From Allomuricauda sp. F6463D (GTDB lineage: Bacteria > Bacteroidota > Bacteroidia > Flavobacteriales > Flavobacteriaceae), in the NCBI RefSeq assembly GCF_023015965.1, contig NZ_JALKAN010000001.1, forward strand, positions 1,386,160-1,450,159: a stretch of 64,000 bases of DNA. The letters run 5' to 3'. Of the stretch, positions 34,543 through 43,072 are shown piece after piece. The position numbers and the translations under genes are program-made. How positions within the stretch are numbered: the stretch's first letter is position 1; every line of letters starts with the position of its first letter. The notes under the pieces were generated by a model. The model ran no database searches, was not told the origin of the DNA, and saw only the letters and a list, made by a program, of their open reading frames with translations.

Positions 34543-34549
34543 CGTTGCA
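34538..34549. repeat. 12-nt palindrome at the ECF sigma start
   Basis: TGCAACGTTGCA is its own reverse complement and spans the TTG candidate start codon. It may be an operator for autoregulation if transcription starts inside or after it. Confidence 0.35.
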
Positions 34550-34578
34550 AATTAGGTTGTTTTTAATTGATTTTTAAC

Positions 34579-34611
34579 AAAAAAAGCCCTGCTGATGATT
34601 TCAACAGGGCT
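34579..34611 (-). terminator. Intrinsic terminator of ohr
   Basis: On the minus strand AGCCCTGTTGA pairs with TCAGCAGGGCT (one G-U), loop AATCA, followed by seven T. It lies 22 nt after the ohr stop codon. Confidence 0.9.
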
Positions 34612-34633
34612 GATTATTAAAAAGTTATGTGAT

Positions 34634-35059
34634 TTATTCGTCCATTAATAGATTTAGATGGACGGTAATATTGTCGCGCGTAGCCTTACTGTAAGGGCAC
34701 ATTTCGTGAGCTTCCATAATTATGGTTTCACCCATTTCCTTAGTCACTGTAGGCAAATACGTATCCAAGGTCACTTCCAAAAAGAAACCATCCTCTTCTT
34801 TATTGAATGCCACAACAGCAGTTACACTAAAATCTCCAAGATCATCCACATCATGGCTTTGGGCAACAGCTTCTACCGCACCAGCATAGCAAGTGGAGTA
34901 TGCAGCAGCAAAAAGTTCTTCTGGGTTGGTAGATTTCGGATCGGGTTTTCCGTTGGAATTCGGCATACTGATATCAAAATCCAAGACGCCATCCTCGCTC
35001 TTTACATGTCCTGCTCTACCTCCTGTATTAGTGGCCTTTGCCTCAAAAATAGTCTTCAT
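34634..35059 (-). CDS. Organic hydroperoxide resistance protein (Ohr/OsmC)
   Basis: Thiol peroxidase that reduces organic hydroperoxides. The 141 residues contain the two Ohr cysteines, Cys57 (AYSTCYAGAV) and Cys121 (MCPYSKATR), and the active-site Arg15 (GGRAGH) and Glu47/48 (NPEELF). The short N-terminus and GGRAGHVKS place it in the Ohr branch rather than classical OsmC. It is monocistronic with its own terminator. No OhrR-type regulator is next to it. Confidence 0.93.
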   Translation of the reverse strand: MKTIFEAKATNTGGRAGHVKSEDGVLDFDISMPNSNGKPDPKSTNPEELFAAAYSTCYAGAVEAVAQSHDVDDLGDFSVTAVVAFNKEEDGFFLEVTLDTYLPTVTKEMGETIIMEAHEMCPYSKATRDNITVHLNLLMDE

Positions 35060-35256
35060 CTTTTAAATGTTTATAGGTTCTTAAAAATCAGCACCTGCAT
35101 GGCAACCGATCATTTAACGAATAAGGTACCAAATTGTAGCGTGAAGTCCTGATAACAGATATTAAATTTTTGTGAAATGGATAAATGAAAAAATCCCTAT
35201 ATACTCTTGAAGTTCACGCAAACCCGTAAAATCTTTATAAATTCGTGTTGATTTAG

Positions 35257-36312
35257 ATGAAATCGCCCTTGACAGAAGAAAACAAAATATACCCGGATAC
35301 CATTTCCAAAATCAAATCCCTTAGAAAGAAAGAAATTTCCGCCGAAGATTTGGCCCAAGGTATTTTTGATGGGAACAAAGCCATGCTCGCCAAGGCCATT
35401 ACCTTATTGGAAAGCACCAAACCGACCCATTTTGATACCGCAAACACCATAATAGAAAAGTGTTTGACCCGACCCAACAAAAGTATTCGGCTGGGCATTA
35501 CCGGAGTGCCGGGAGTAGGAAAAAGCTCGTTTATAGAAACCTTGGGCAAAACATTGACAGAACAAGGAAACAAAGTGGCCGTTCTCGCCGTGGACCCTTC
35601 CAGTTCGCTGAGCAAAGGAAGTATTTTGGGAGACAAAACCCGCATGGAGACCCTTGCCAAAGATCCCAATGCATTTATACGTCCCTCCCCATCAGGAACC
35701 TCTTTGGGCGGGGTGGCACGGAAAACCCGTGAAAGCATTATCCTCTGCGAAGCAGCAGGCTATAATGTGATTTTAGTGGAAACTGTAGGTGTGGGCCAAA
35801 GCGAAATTGCCGTGCACAGTATGGTGGATTTTTTCCTTTTACTGAAATTATCAGGTGCTGGGGACGAACTCCAGGGCATTAAAAGGGGTATTATGGAAAT
35901 GGCAGATGCGATTGCCATCAACAAAGCAGATGGTAGCAATTTGGAACACGCCAAACTTGCAGTTACCGAGTTTTCTAGGGCTTTGCACCTTTACCCTCCA
36001 AAGGCCAACGGCTGGACACCAAAAGTGATGATGTGCTCCGCAACAGAAAATACGGGCATTTTTGAAATATGGAAAACAGTTCAAAATTTTGTAGAACACA
36101 CCAATAAGAACGATTTTTTTGAGAAAAATCGTAAGCTACAAAACAAAAACTGGTTCTTTCAGACCGTAGATGAGTACATCAAACAATTTTTTCATCAAAA
36201 ACAGACCTTTAAAAAAGAACAGACCAAATTATTGACAGCTATCGAGGAACATAAAATATCACCCTTTTACGCTGCCAAAATCCTATTGGACAAGATTACC
36301 AAGGAACTTTAA
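35257..36312 (+). CDS. meaB: Methylmalonyl-CoA mutase-associated GTPase MeaB
   Basis: G-protein chaperone that gates coenzyme B12 loading and protects methylmalonyl-CoA mutase. The 351 residues show Walker A GVPGVGKSSFIETLG, the metal loop VDPSSSLSKGSILGDKTRM, switch ETVGVGQSE and the base-recognition NKADG; the C-terminal helices (~285-350) form the dimer arm. The mutase subunits are not in the window. Confidence 0.95.
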   Translation: MKSPLTEENKIYPDTISKIKSLRKKEISAEDLAQGIFDGNKAMLAKAITLLESTKPTHFDTANTIIEKCLTRPNKSIRLGITGVPGVGKSSFIETLGKTLTEQGNKVAVLAVDPSSSLSKGSILGDKTRMETLAKDPNAFIRPSPSGTSLGGVARKTRESIILCEAAGYNVILVETVGVGQSEIAVHSMVDFFLLLKLSGAGDELQGIKRGIMEMADAIAINKADGSNLEHAKLAVTEFSRALHLYPPKANGWTPKVMMCSATENTGIFEIWKTVQNFVEHTNKNDFFEKNRKLQNKNWFFQTVDEYIKQFFHQKQTFKKEQTKLLTAIEEHKISPFYAAKILLDKITKEL

Positions 36313-36322
36313 ATAAAAGCAA

Positions 36323-36330
36323 TAAATTTG
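36323..36330 (+). promoter_or_regulatory. Candidate -7 element (TAAATTTG)
   Basis: TAAATTTG matches TAnnTTTG and ends 17 nt before the ATG of the GT2 gene. No -33 TTG is found at the right distance. Confidence 0.4.
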
Positions 36331-36347
36331 CACAGATTTTATACTGA

Positions 36348-37310
36348 ATGAGCACTGTCACCGATTCTCTTTTATCCATAGTAGTTCCTTTGTACAACGA
36401 AGAGGACAATGTGGTTCTTTTAACCGAAAGAATCAATGAAAGCCTTGAAGGTTACAACTATCAAATTGTGTACGTAGATGATTTTTCTACCGACAAAACC
36501 CGAATCAAAGTCAAGGAAATGGACGACAAAAGAGTCCACCTCATTGAACTGAAAAAAAACTATGGCCAGAGCTTGGCATTAGCTGCTGGAATAGATTATG
36601 CCGAAGGTGAATACATTATCACCATGGACGGAGACCTCCAAAACGACCCCTCCGACATTCCACATATGTTGGAAATAGCAGTGGAAGGCGAGTATGACGT
36701 AATCACCGGAATAAGACAAAAAAGAAAAGACTCGTTGGTAAAAAAGATACCTTCCAAAATTGCCAATTTTTTGGTGCGAAGGGTTACCAAATTGGATATT
36801 AAAGACAACGGTTGCGCACTCAAAGTATTTACGAAAGATATAGCCAAGGGATTAAATCTCTATGGTGAAATGCACCGTTTTATTACACTATTGGCCTATT
36901 TGGAAGGCGCACAGATAAAGCAAGTTCCGGTGAAGCACCATGCCAGACATGCAGGTGTTTCCAAATATGGGTTGGAACGGGTTTTTAAAGTAGTGGCAGA
37001 TATGATGCTGTTACTTTTTATCCGCAAGTATTTTCAGCGTCCGATCCACCTTTTTGGAATTTTTGGCGTATTGTTGATTATACTAGGGGTGCTCATTAAT
37101 ATGTATTTATTGATAGTTAAACTAGGATTTGATCAAGATATAGGAACAAGGCCTCTTTTAATATTTGGCATGATGTTCATTTTAGGAGGCATCCAGTTGT
37201 TTACCATCGGAATTGTAATGGAACTGTTGATTCGTACTTATTATGAATCGCAACAGAAAAGACCATATCGCATCAAAAAAATTACCATAGGTGACGGAAA
37301 ACCTGCGTAA
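36348..37310 (+). CDS. Polyprenyl-phosphate-type glycosyltransferase (GT2, GtrB/ArnC-like)
   Basis: A 320-residue GT-A glycosyltransferase anchored by two C-terminal membrane helices (~235-260 and ~270-300). Motifs: SIVVPLYNEEDNV, DDFSTDKT, MDGDLQNDPSDIP and the acceptor loop MHRFITLLAYLEGA. This layout belongs to enzymes that load a sugar on undecaprenyl phosphate (DPM1/ArnC/GtrB group). It overlaps a flippase-like gene by 20 nt, which strengthens that reading. The sugar is unknown. Confidence 0.88.
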   Translation: MSTVTDSLLSIVVPLYNEEDNVVLLTERINESLEGYNYQIVYVDDFSTDKTRIKVKEMDDKRVHLIELKKNYGQSLALAAGIDYAEGEYIITMDGDLQNDPSDIPHMLEIAVEGEYDVITGIRQKRKDSLVKKIPSKIANFLVRRVTKLDIKDNGCALKVFTKDIAKGLNLYGEMHRFITLLAYLEGAQIKQVPVKHHARHAGVSKYGLERVFKVVADMMLLLFIRKYFQRPIHLFGIFGVLLIILGVLINMYLLIVKLGFDQDIGTRPLLIFGMMFILGGIQLFTIGIVMELLIRTYYESQQKRPYRIKKITIGDGKPA

Positions 37311-38163
37311 AAAGGGCATCACTGCCCTAAAGTTTATCGTTAGTGCAGTACTGATTTACTTTATTTTCACCAAAATAGAGTTGAAAGATGTGTTCCAGAC
37401 CCTAAAAAAGAGTGATCCATTATATATAGGTCTGGCACTACTAATTTTTGTGTTGTCCAAAGTATTATCCGCATTTAGGACAAACTTATATTTTCATCAA
37501 ATTGGGGCGAATATTTCGCAATTGGGGAATTTAAAGTTGTATTTATTGGGTATGTTCTATAACCTTTTTTTGCCGGGGGGCATTGGTGGTGATGCCTATA
37601 AAGGTTATGTTGTCCAAAAAGAATATCAGCCTGGGACTAAAAAAGTGGTATCCAGTTTATTGCTGGACCGTTTAAGTGGAATGTTACTACTCTTTGTGTA
37701 TGCTTGCGTACTTGCCTTGTGGTCGAAAAACCAATTTTTTCAAAGCTTTCAATGGTTGATCATAGTAATAATTCCATTGAGTGTTGTTGCTTTTTGGTTC
37801 ATGAACAAAATATTTTTCACCTCTACCCTACCCGTGTTTTGGAAATCTGTAGGGCTTTCGGCCCTGGTTCAATTGGCCCAACTTATATGTGTACTATGTA
37901 TTCTGAAGTCATTGTCCGTTGAATCGGACATCATTGAGTATCTTTTTGTGTTCTTGGTATCATCCATCGTGTCCGTTATTCCTTTGACCATTGGTGGAAT
38001 TGGAAGTCGTGAAGTAACATTTTTATATGGTGCCGAATGGTTGGGACTGGATGCAAGCACTTCAATAGGTATCAGCTTCACCTTCTTTTTGATAACGGCG
38101 CTCACCTCCCTTTTCGGGGTAATCTATCATTTTAAAAAGCCGCAACTCAAATCAGCGGATTAA
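37291..38163 (+). CDS. Flippase-like membrane protein (LPG synthase TM / UPF0104)
   Basis: A 290-residue protein with about eight membrane helices and the LPG-synthase-TM/AglD region motifs (FLPGGIGGDAYKGYVV near residue 95, LLLDRLSGMLLLF, IPLTIGGIGSREVTFLYG near residue 230). It lacks the aminoacyl transferase domain of true MprF. The start is GTG at 37291, inside the GT2 gene. Likely transports or presents the lipid-linked sugar made by that enzyme (inference). Its stop interlocks with the convergent GT39 gene. Confidence 0.85.
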   Translation: MTENLRKKGITALKFIVSAVLIYFIFTKIELKDVFQTLKKSDPLYIGLALLIFVLSKVLSAFRTNLYFHQIGANISQLGNLKLYLLGMFYNLFLPGGIGGDAYKGYVVQKEYQPGTKKVVSSLLLDRLSGMLLLFVYACVLALWSKNQFFQSFQWLIIVIIPLSVVAFWFMNKIFFTSTLPVFWKSVGLSALVQLAQLICVLCILKSLSVESDIIEYLFVFLVSSIVSVIPLTIGGIGSREVTFLYGAEWLGLDASTSIGISFTFFLITALTSLFGVIYHFKKPQLKSAD

Positions 38164-39818
38164 TCCAAATGCACCAAATGCATTTTGTTTAATTTTTCCT
38201 GGCGAGTGTTGGGATTCAAAAACTTGATTTGTAGTCGTGTAATCCGGAATTGGTCCACTGTAATTTGATTATTCCAATCAATTCCTTCTTGTTTTAAAAG
38301 TTTCAGCTCTTTATCAGTGGCATACACCCAAACATCTTTCATATTTTTCAAATCAGATGTGGAAATAATATTGACAGGATCTCGATCATAAAAATCCAAC
38401 GCCCAGGTGTGCCTTTCGTTTATCTTATAAATTTTATCCACTTGTATATTGTTCTCCTTCACTTTTTCTGCCATATTGGAACCTCCTTGGTACTCCAATA
38501 ATTTTGGATAAAAATGAGCATTCATAAAACCGTTCAACAATAGGGAGCTAAAAATGGCCACGGTCACAATCTTTGCATAGGCCGTTTCTTTTTTTAGTGT
38601 AGAATAGCTCACTAGTGCTAGAGAGAGCAGCAAAAACAGATAACTGTACCAATGTTCCAATCGGAACACATAGAAACTCACCAAAAGTGTGAAGATTACT
38701 ACCAGACCCAATACAAAATACTGGATTCCCAAGACTATCTTTGTAAGCTTCAATTTTTGCTGTTGGTGTAAAACATACAAAAATGCGGCTGACAAAATCG
38801 CGTACAGGGGCATAAGGACATTCATGTAATGAGGCAATTTGAACTGGGCGAAACTAATAAGCAGGAACAAAATTGAAATTCCGCCAAAAGTCAAAAACTC
38901 CAATCCACTTCTGTATGCAAACCTAATTTTCCAAAACATTTTCAATCTGGTCCAATATCCAATTAAGGCAAGTACTGTCCAAGGCAAGAACACCCATAAA
39001 AACGTATGAAAGAAAAAGAAAAAATCACTACTGTTCTTTCCCATCCCTTCACCACTCATGCGTTCAAAACTCTGTTCCCAAAAAATAAAAAAGATTCCGC
39101 TTCGGTTGTCCTTACCGCGAATCACCTTCTCGGGATGCAAATCAAATTGATGGTAATAGGCGTACAACATGGGAGCAATCGTTAATCCAAAGACAATAAT
39201 CGCAGCCAAAACCTTCCAATTGAGCAATTGCTGCCACTTTCGGGTGTAGGCCAAATGGCATAGTATCGATATACCTATAACTACCAAAGCTATTTGTCCT
39301 TTGGTGGAAAAAGCAATTCCTGCACCAAAGGCACCTAAGGCAATACTTTTTAAGGTGCTTTTTTCGATATAAGTCGCCAACTGCCAAATAGAAAAGATAG
39401 TGAACCCTGTCAAGACAGCATCGGTACGAACGTCGATATTGGCCAAGACCATGGTTTGGGCTGTCATAAAAATCAAAGAAGACAATCGCCCTACATCTTT
39501 GTTATAAAGCAATTTTCCAAGACCGTAGCAACTGTAGGCGCCCAATAAAGTGGATAAAATACCCGGTATTCTGTAAGCCCAATCGTATAAGCCAAAAATT
39601 TTATAGGAAAGTGCTGCCAACCAATAATGCATGTGTGGTTTGTCCAGATACTCTTCAGAGCCTTTAAATAGGCTCAAAAAGTCGTTCTCCTGAACCATTC
39701 GCATCGCCATTACAGCAAATTGGGCAGAATCGTTCTCAAACAAGGTGGCAAACATTCCAATGATGTAAACCAACAATACCAACGCAATATAAAACCAATA
39801 TCTGCTGGTTGAGATCAT
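38160..39818 (-). CDS. GT39/ArnT-like glycosyltransferase
   Basis: A 552-residue membrane glycosyltransferase of the PMT/ArnT fold that uses a polyprenyl-phosphate sugar as donor on the periplasmic face. The first periplasmic loop has the catalytic acid region FENDSAQFAVMAMRMVQEND, followed by the HMHYWLAALSYKIFGLYDW helix, and ~12 membrane segments precede a soluble C-terminal domain (~440-552). I start at the ATG at 39818 (MISTSRYWFYIAL), which overlaps the PAP2 stop as ATGA; longer frames read into PAP2. Confidence 0.88.
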   Translation of the reverse strand: MISTSRYWFYIALVLLVYIIGMFATLFENDSAQFAVMAMRMVQENDFLSLFKGSEEYLDKPHMHYWLAALSYKIFGLYDWAYRIPGILSTLLGAYSCYGLGKLLYNKDVGRLSSLIFMTAQTMVLANIDVRTDAVLTGFTIFSIWQLATYIEKSTLKSIALGAFGAGIAFSTKGQIALVVIGISILCHLAYTRKWQQLLNWKVLAAIIVFGLTIAPMLYAYYHQFDLHPEKVIRGKDNRSGIFFIFWEQSFERMSGEGMGKNSSDFFFFFHTFLWVFLPWTVLALIGYWTRLKMFWKIRFAYRSGLEFLTFGGISILFLLISFAQFKLPHYMNVLMPLYAILSAAFLYVLHQQQKLKLTKIVLGIQYFVLGLVVIFTLLVSFYVFRLEHWYSYLFLLLSLALVSYSTLKKETAYAKIVTVAIFSSLLLNGFMNAHFYPKLLEYQGGSNMAEKVKENNIQVDKIYKINERHTWALDFYDRDPVNIISTSDLKNMKDVWVYATDKELKLLKQEGIDWNNQITVDQFRITRLQIKFLNPNTRQEKLNKMHLVHLD

Positions 39819-40384
39819 ACCCCTGTTTTTTGAAAAACAAATATAGCCAACTTGGCCCATAACCATCCGAAGAGCGACCCTACCAAAGCACCGGTGATCA
39901 CATCCAAGGGATAATGCACTCCTATATAAATTCGACTGTAGGCCACAACACATGCCCAAAGCAATAACAGCCAAGAAATATATTTCACCTTGTTACGAAA
40001 CAAAACGGTAAAGAAAATGGCAGGACCAAATGAATTGGCCGCATGAGCAGAAAAATACCCAAATTGCCCTCCACAATAACTTTTCACCAAACGCATTACA
40101 CCACTTACTTCGGGGTCATGACAAGGTCGAAGTCGACCCACACCATACTTGAAAAAGTTGGATAGCTGATCGGTACAAGTTATCAGCAGTGCGATAGACA
40201 CTAAAATTATACCAGTTCCCTTCCAACCAAAGGTTCGGTAGGACAAATAAAGTAAAAGGAAATACAGTGGCGCTGAATTTCTGGTAGTTGTCATGAACAT
40301 CCAAAAACCATCCCAAGTTTCAGTTCCCAATCCGTTAAGGAACAAAAAAAGTTCTTTATCGTACTGTAATAGCTGTTCGAACAT
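39815..40384 (-). CDS. PAP2-family membrane phosphatase
   Basis: A 189-residue phosphatase with the three PAP2 motifs: KYGVGRLRPC (~residue 75), SAHAANS (SGH motif variant, ~115) and SRIYIGVHYPLDV (~150), and five to six membrane helices. Such enzymes dephosphorylate undecaprenyl pyrophosphate or lipid A. It is translationally coupled to the GT39 gene (ATGA) and to the upstream acidic gene (TAATG), suggesting a role with lipid-linked sugar transfer. Confidence 0.92.
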   Translation of the reverse strand: MFEQLLQYDKELFLFLNGLGTETWDGFWMFMTTTRNSAPLYFLLLYLSYRTFGWKGTGIILVSIALLITCTDQLSNFFKYGVGRLRPCHDPEVSGVMRLVKSYCGGQFGYFSAHAANSFGPAIFFTVLFRNKVKYISWLLLLWACVVAYSRIYIGVHYPLDVITGALVGSLFGWLWAKLAIFVFQKTGV

Positions 40385-40611
40385 TATTTATCGTATCTGG
40401 ATACTTCGCGATCATAAAAAGCGGTGGCCGCTTCAATCAAACTCTCCGCTTCATCCGTTAAATCTGCCTCATCTTCTTTGGAGAATTCTTCCATCCACTC
40501 CACTTCATCATTTTCCAGATTGATGATGAACCGTGGGTATTCGGTATGGACAATAAAAATGGCCTCGGGATAATCCGTGTTATCTGCCAATAAAAATTTA
40601 GGTAGTTCCAT
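40384..40611 (-). CDS. Small acidic protein, unknown function
   Basis: A 75-residue, strongly acidic soluble protein: MELPKFLLADNTDYPEAIFI, a beta-hairpin-like YPRFIINLENDEVEWMEE and a helical acidic end (DLTDEAESLIEAATAFYDREV). No signal peptide or cysteine. It shares one base with the PAP2 start codon, so it is the first gene of a coupled three-gene run. I recognise no family. Confidence 0.75.
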   Translation of the reverse strand: MELPKFLLADNTDYPEAIFIVHTEYPRFIINLENDEVEWMEEFSKEDEADLTDEAESLIEAATAFYDREVSRYDK

Positions 40612-40661
40612 GTGCTCTTATTTTGATTCCAAAATGGAATCGAATATCTATATTTTTATTA

Positions 40662-40740
40662 TGTCATGTTGAACTGGTTTCAACATCTCATTTCAATTTT
40701 TCTTTTTATGATGAGACCCTGAGACGAGCTCAAGGTGACA
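40662..40740. repeat. REP-like inverted pair
   Basis: Two 30-nt units face each other across 19 nt: 40662-40691 (TGTCA ... TCTCAT) and the reverse complement form 40711-40740 (ATGAGA ... TGACA). Each unit folds alone: TGTTGAA/TTCAACA around CTGGT in unit 1, CCTTGAG/CTCAGGG around CTCGT in unit 2. The arms differ at most positions but pairing is kept, with end sequences TGTCA and TCTCAT constant. The pair lies 3 nt downstream of the MATE stop codon. No transposase is near. Confidence 0.75.
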
Positions 40741-40743
40741 AAA

Positions 40744-42111
40744 CTATTGTTCAATCATTTTCTTGGTCAAAAAGTTAAATCGAAGATACAACATTACGGC
40801 CGATACGGTAAGCCCAGCCAACAATCCTATCCAAATCCCTGTGCTCTCCAAACGTGTATGAAGCCCCAGATAATAACTGATCGGAAAACCAACCAACCAG
40901 TATGCAATAAATGTGATCAACGTAGGTACCTTTACATCTTGCAAACCACGCAAAGCCCCCAAAACCACCACCTGAAGTCCATCAGAAATCTGAAAAAACG
41001 CTGCCACCAACAATAGTTTCGCTGCAATAATGATTACCTCCGTATTATCTGCTTGGTTGGCTATATCGTCGACATCTAAATAAATAGTGGGAAACCAATG
41101 TCTTCCCAATAAAAAGATAGCAGCAAACGCCACCTCCAAAATAAATGTCAAGAAAAAAATGGATTCTGCTATACGTTTTAACTCCTTATAATCGCGAAGC
41201 CCTTTCTGGTTCCCTACCCTAACCATGGCCGCTACACTCAGCCCCATACCTACCATAAAGGTCATACTGCTCAGGTTCAACGCTATTTGATTGGCAGCTT
41301 GTGAATTTTTTCCAAGCACACCACTTAACCAAACAGCTCCGGTGAAAATGGCAACCTCGAAAAACATTTGCAATGCGGACGGAAAACCAAGACTGATAAT
41401 CTTATCCATCACTTTCTTCTCAATCTTTCTAAAATTGAAGTTGGTTACATAGGATTCAAACTTCTTTTTACGCTTCAATAAAAACCAAATAAACACTACC
41501 ATGATGACACGGGATGCCAAAGTGCCCACCGCTGCACCAACAATTCCCATTTTGGGGAATCCAAAAGAGCCAAAAATCAACAAATAGTTCAGTGTGATGT
41601 TCACCACATTGGCCAAAATTGTCGCATACATGGGATATTTGGTTTGTGAGAGTCCTTCAGAAAACTGTTTAAAAGCCTGGAATACAATCAAGGGCACCAA
41701 CGAAAAAGCGACCAAATCCAAATAGGGTAATGCGAGCTCCACCACTTCTGGTGGTTGTTTCATATGGTGCATCAAAGGTTTGCAAACTTGTATGAGTCCA
41801 AATAGTGAAAGTCCCAATATGGTACATAATACCAAACCATGTTTTAAGGCGCTTTTACCCGATGCTTGATCCTTTGCCCCGTCCGCTTCTGCAACCAAAG
41901 GTGTGATTGCAGTTGAAAATCCAATTCCAAGCGACATGGCAATAAATACAAAACTGTTTCCCAAAGACACGGCAGCCAACTCGGCGGTACCCAATTGTCC
42001 CACCATAATATTGTCGGCAAAAGCCACGAAGGTATGTCCCAACATACCCAGAATAACGGGATAGGACAACCTTAGGTTATAGACAAACTCTTTGGTATAA
42101 TTTTGAAACAC
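40744..42111 (-). CDS. MATE family efflux transporter
   Basis: A 455-residue exporter with twelve membrane helices in two related halves; NIMVGQLGTAELAAVSLGNS in the first and ALRGLQDVKVPTLITFIAYW in the second are typical MATE (NorM branch) segments. It probably uses Na+ or H+ to expel cationic drugs or dyes. The start codon is GTG at 42111. It is monocistronic, followed by the REP-like pair. Confidence 0.93.
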   Translation of the reverse strand: MFQNYTKEFVYNLRLSYPVILGMLGHTFVAFADNIMVGQLGTAELAAVSLGNSFVFIAMSLGIGFSTAITPLVAEADGAKDQASGKSALKHGLVLCTILGLSLFGLIQVCKPLMHHMKQPPEVVELALPYLDLVAFSLVPLIVFQAFKQFSEGLSQTKYPMYATILANVVNITLNYLLIFGSFGFPKMGIVGAAVGTLASRVIMVVFIWFLLKRKKKFESYVTNFNFRKIEKKVMDKIISLGFPSALQMFFEVAIFTGAVWLSGVLGKNSQAANQIALNLSSMTFMVGMGLSVAAMVRVGNQKGLRDYKELKRIAESIFFLTFILEVAFAAIFLLGRHWFPTIYLDVDDIANQADNTEVIIIAAKLLLVAAFFQISDGLQVVVLGALRGLQDVKVPTLITFIAYWLVGFPISYYLGLHTRLESTGIWIGLLAGLTVSAVMLYLRFNFLTKKMIEQ

Positions 42112-42192
42112 AGCGGATACTTAAAAAGGGATGCAAATATAGTTAGATTGACACCATTTTAGCACTTCTTTACGTTGGCTTATGGATAAATT

Positions 42193-42966
42193 TTAATGCT
42201 GCTTGGCTTCTTCCCAAAATACATCCATTTCGGCCAAGGTCATGTCACTCATGGACTTTCCTAATTCTTTGGCTTTTTTCTCTAAATACTGAAAACGTTT
42301 GATGAATTTTTTATTGGTTCGTTCCAATGCATTCTCAGGGTTTATTTTTAAGAAACGTGCATAGTTTACCATAGAAAAAAGTACATCCCCAAATTCAGAC
42401 TCCATTTTATCTGGATTATTAGCCTCCACTTCTTCTTGAAGCTCACCCAATTCTTCCTTAACTTTCTCAAAAACCTGTTCTGGTTTCTCCCAATCAAAAC
42501 CAACACCTGCTACTTTATCTTGAATCCGATTGGCTTTCACCAAGGCGGGCAAACCATTGGGCACACCTTCAAGCACACTTTTTTTCCCTTCTTTTAGCTT
42601 GATGTTTTCCCAATTCCGTTTTACTTCTTCTTCGTTTTCTACATTAACATCCCCATAAATGTGCGGGTGTCTATTGATCAATTTCTCACAAATACCATGC
42701 GCTACATCGGCAATATCAAAATCTTGTGTCTCAGAACCTATTTTGGCGTAAAACACAATATGCAACAAAATATCGCCCAATTCCTTTTTGACTTCTTCAA
42801 GATCGTTGTCCAAAATGGCATCACCCAGCTCATAGGTTTCTTCGATGGTCAAATGACGAAGGCTCTCCATGGTCTGTTTTTTATCCCACGGGCATTGTTC
42901 TCGCAATTCTTCCATTATGGTAAGTAGGCGATCAAAGGCTGCCAACTGTTCCGATCTTGAATTCAT
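42193..42966 (-). CDS. mazG: Nucleoside triphosphate pyrophosphohydrolase MazG
   Basis: House-cleaning enzyme that hydrolyses (d)NTPs to monophosphates. The 257 residues contain two MazG domains; the first (~20-120) has CPWDKKQTMESLRHLTIEE and the metal-binding E-E-x2-E with KKELGDILLH, the second (~150-250) ELGELQEEVEA and ESEFGDVLFSMVNYAR. The ATG at 42966 is used; the in-frame codon at 42975 is TTG. Length agrees with full two-domain MazG. Confidence 0.95.
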   Translation of the reverse strand: MNSRSEQLAAFDRLLTIMEELREQCPWDKKQTMESLRHLTIEETYELGDAILDNDLEEVKKELGDILLHIVFYAKIGSETQDFDIADVAHGICEKLINRHPHIYGDVNVENEEEVKRNWENIKLKEGKKSVLEGVPNGLPALVKANRIQDKVAGVGFDWEKPEQVFEKVKEELGELQEEVEANNPDKMESEFGDVLFSMVNYARFLKINPENALERTNKKFIKRFQYLEKKAKELGKSMSDMTLAEMDVFWEEAKQH

Positions 42967-43072
42967 TTTTATCAATTTTGATCAAAAATACAAAGACGTT
43001 TGATTAGAGCATGAGCTAATTTTATGTTATTTTTAATAGTCGATTCAATGGCATATATAACACTCCTCTCCT

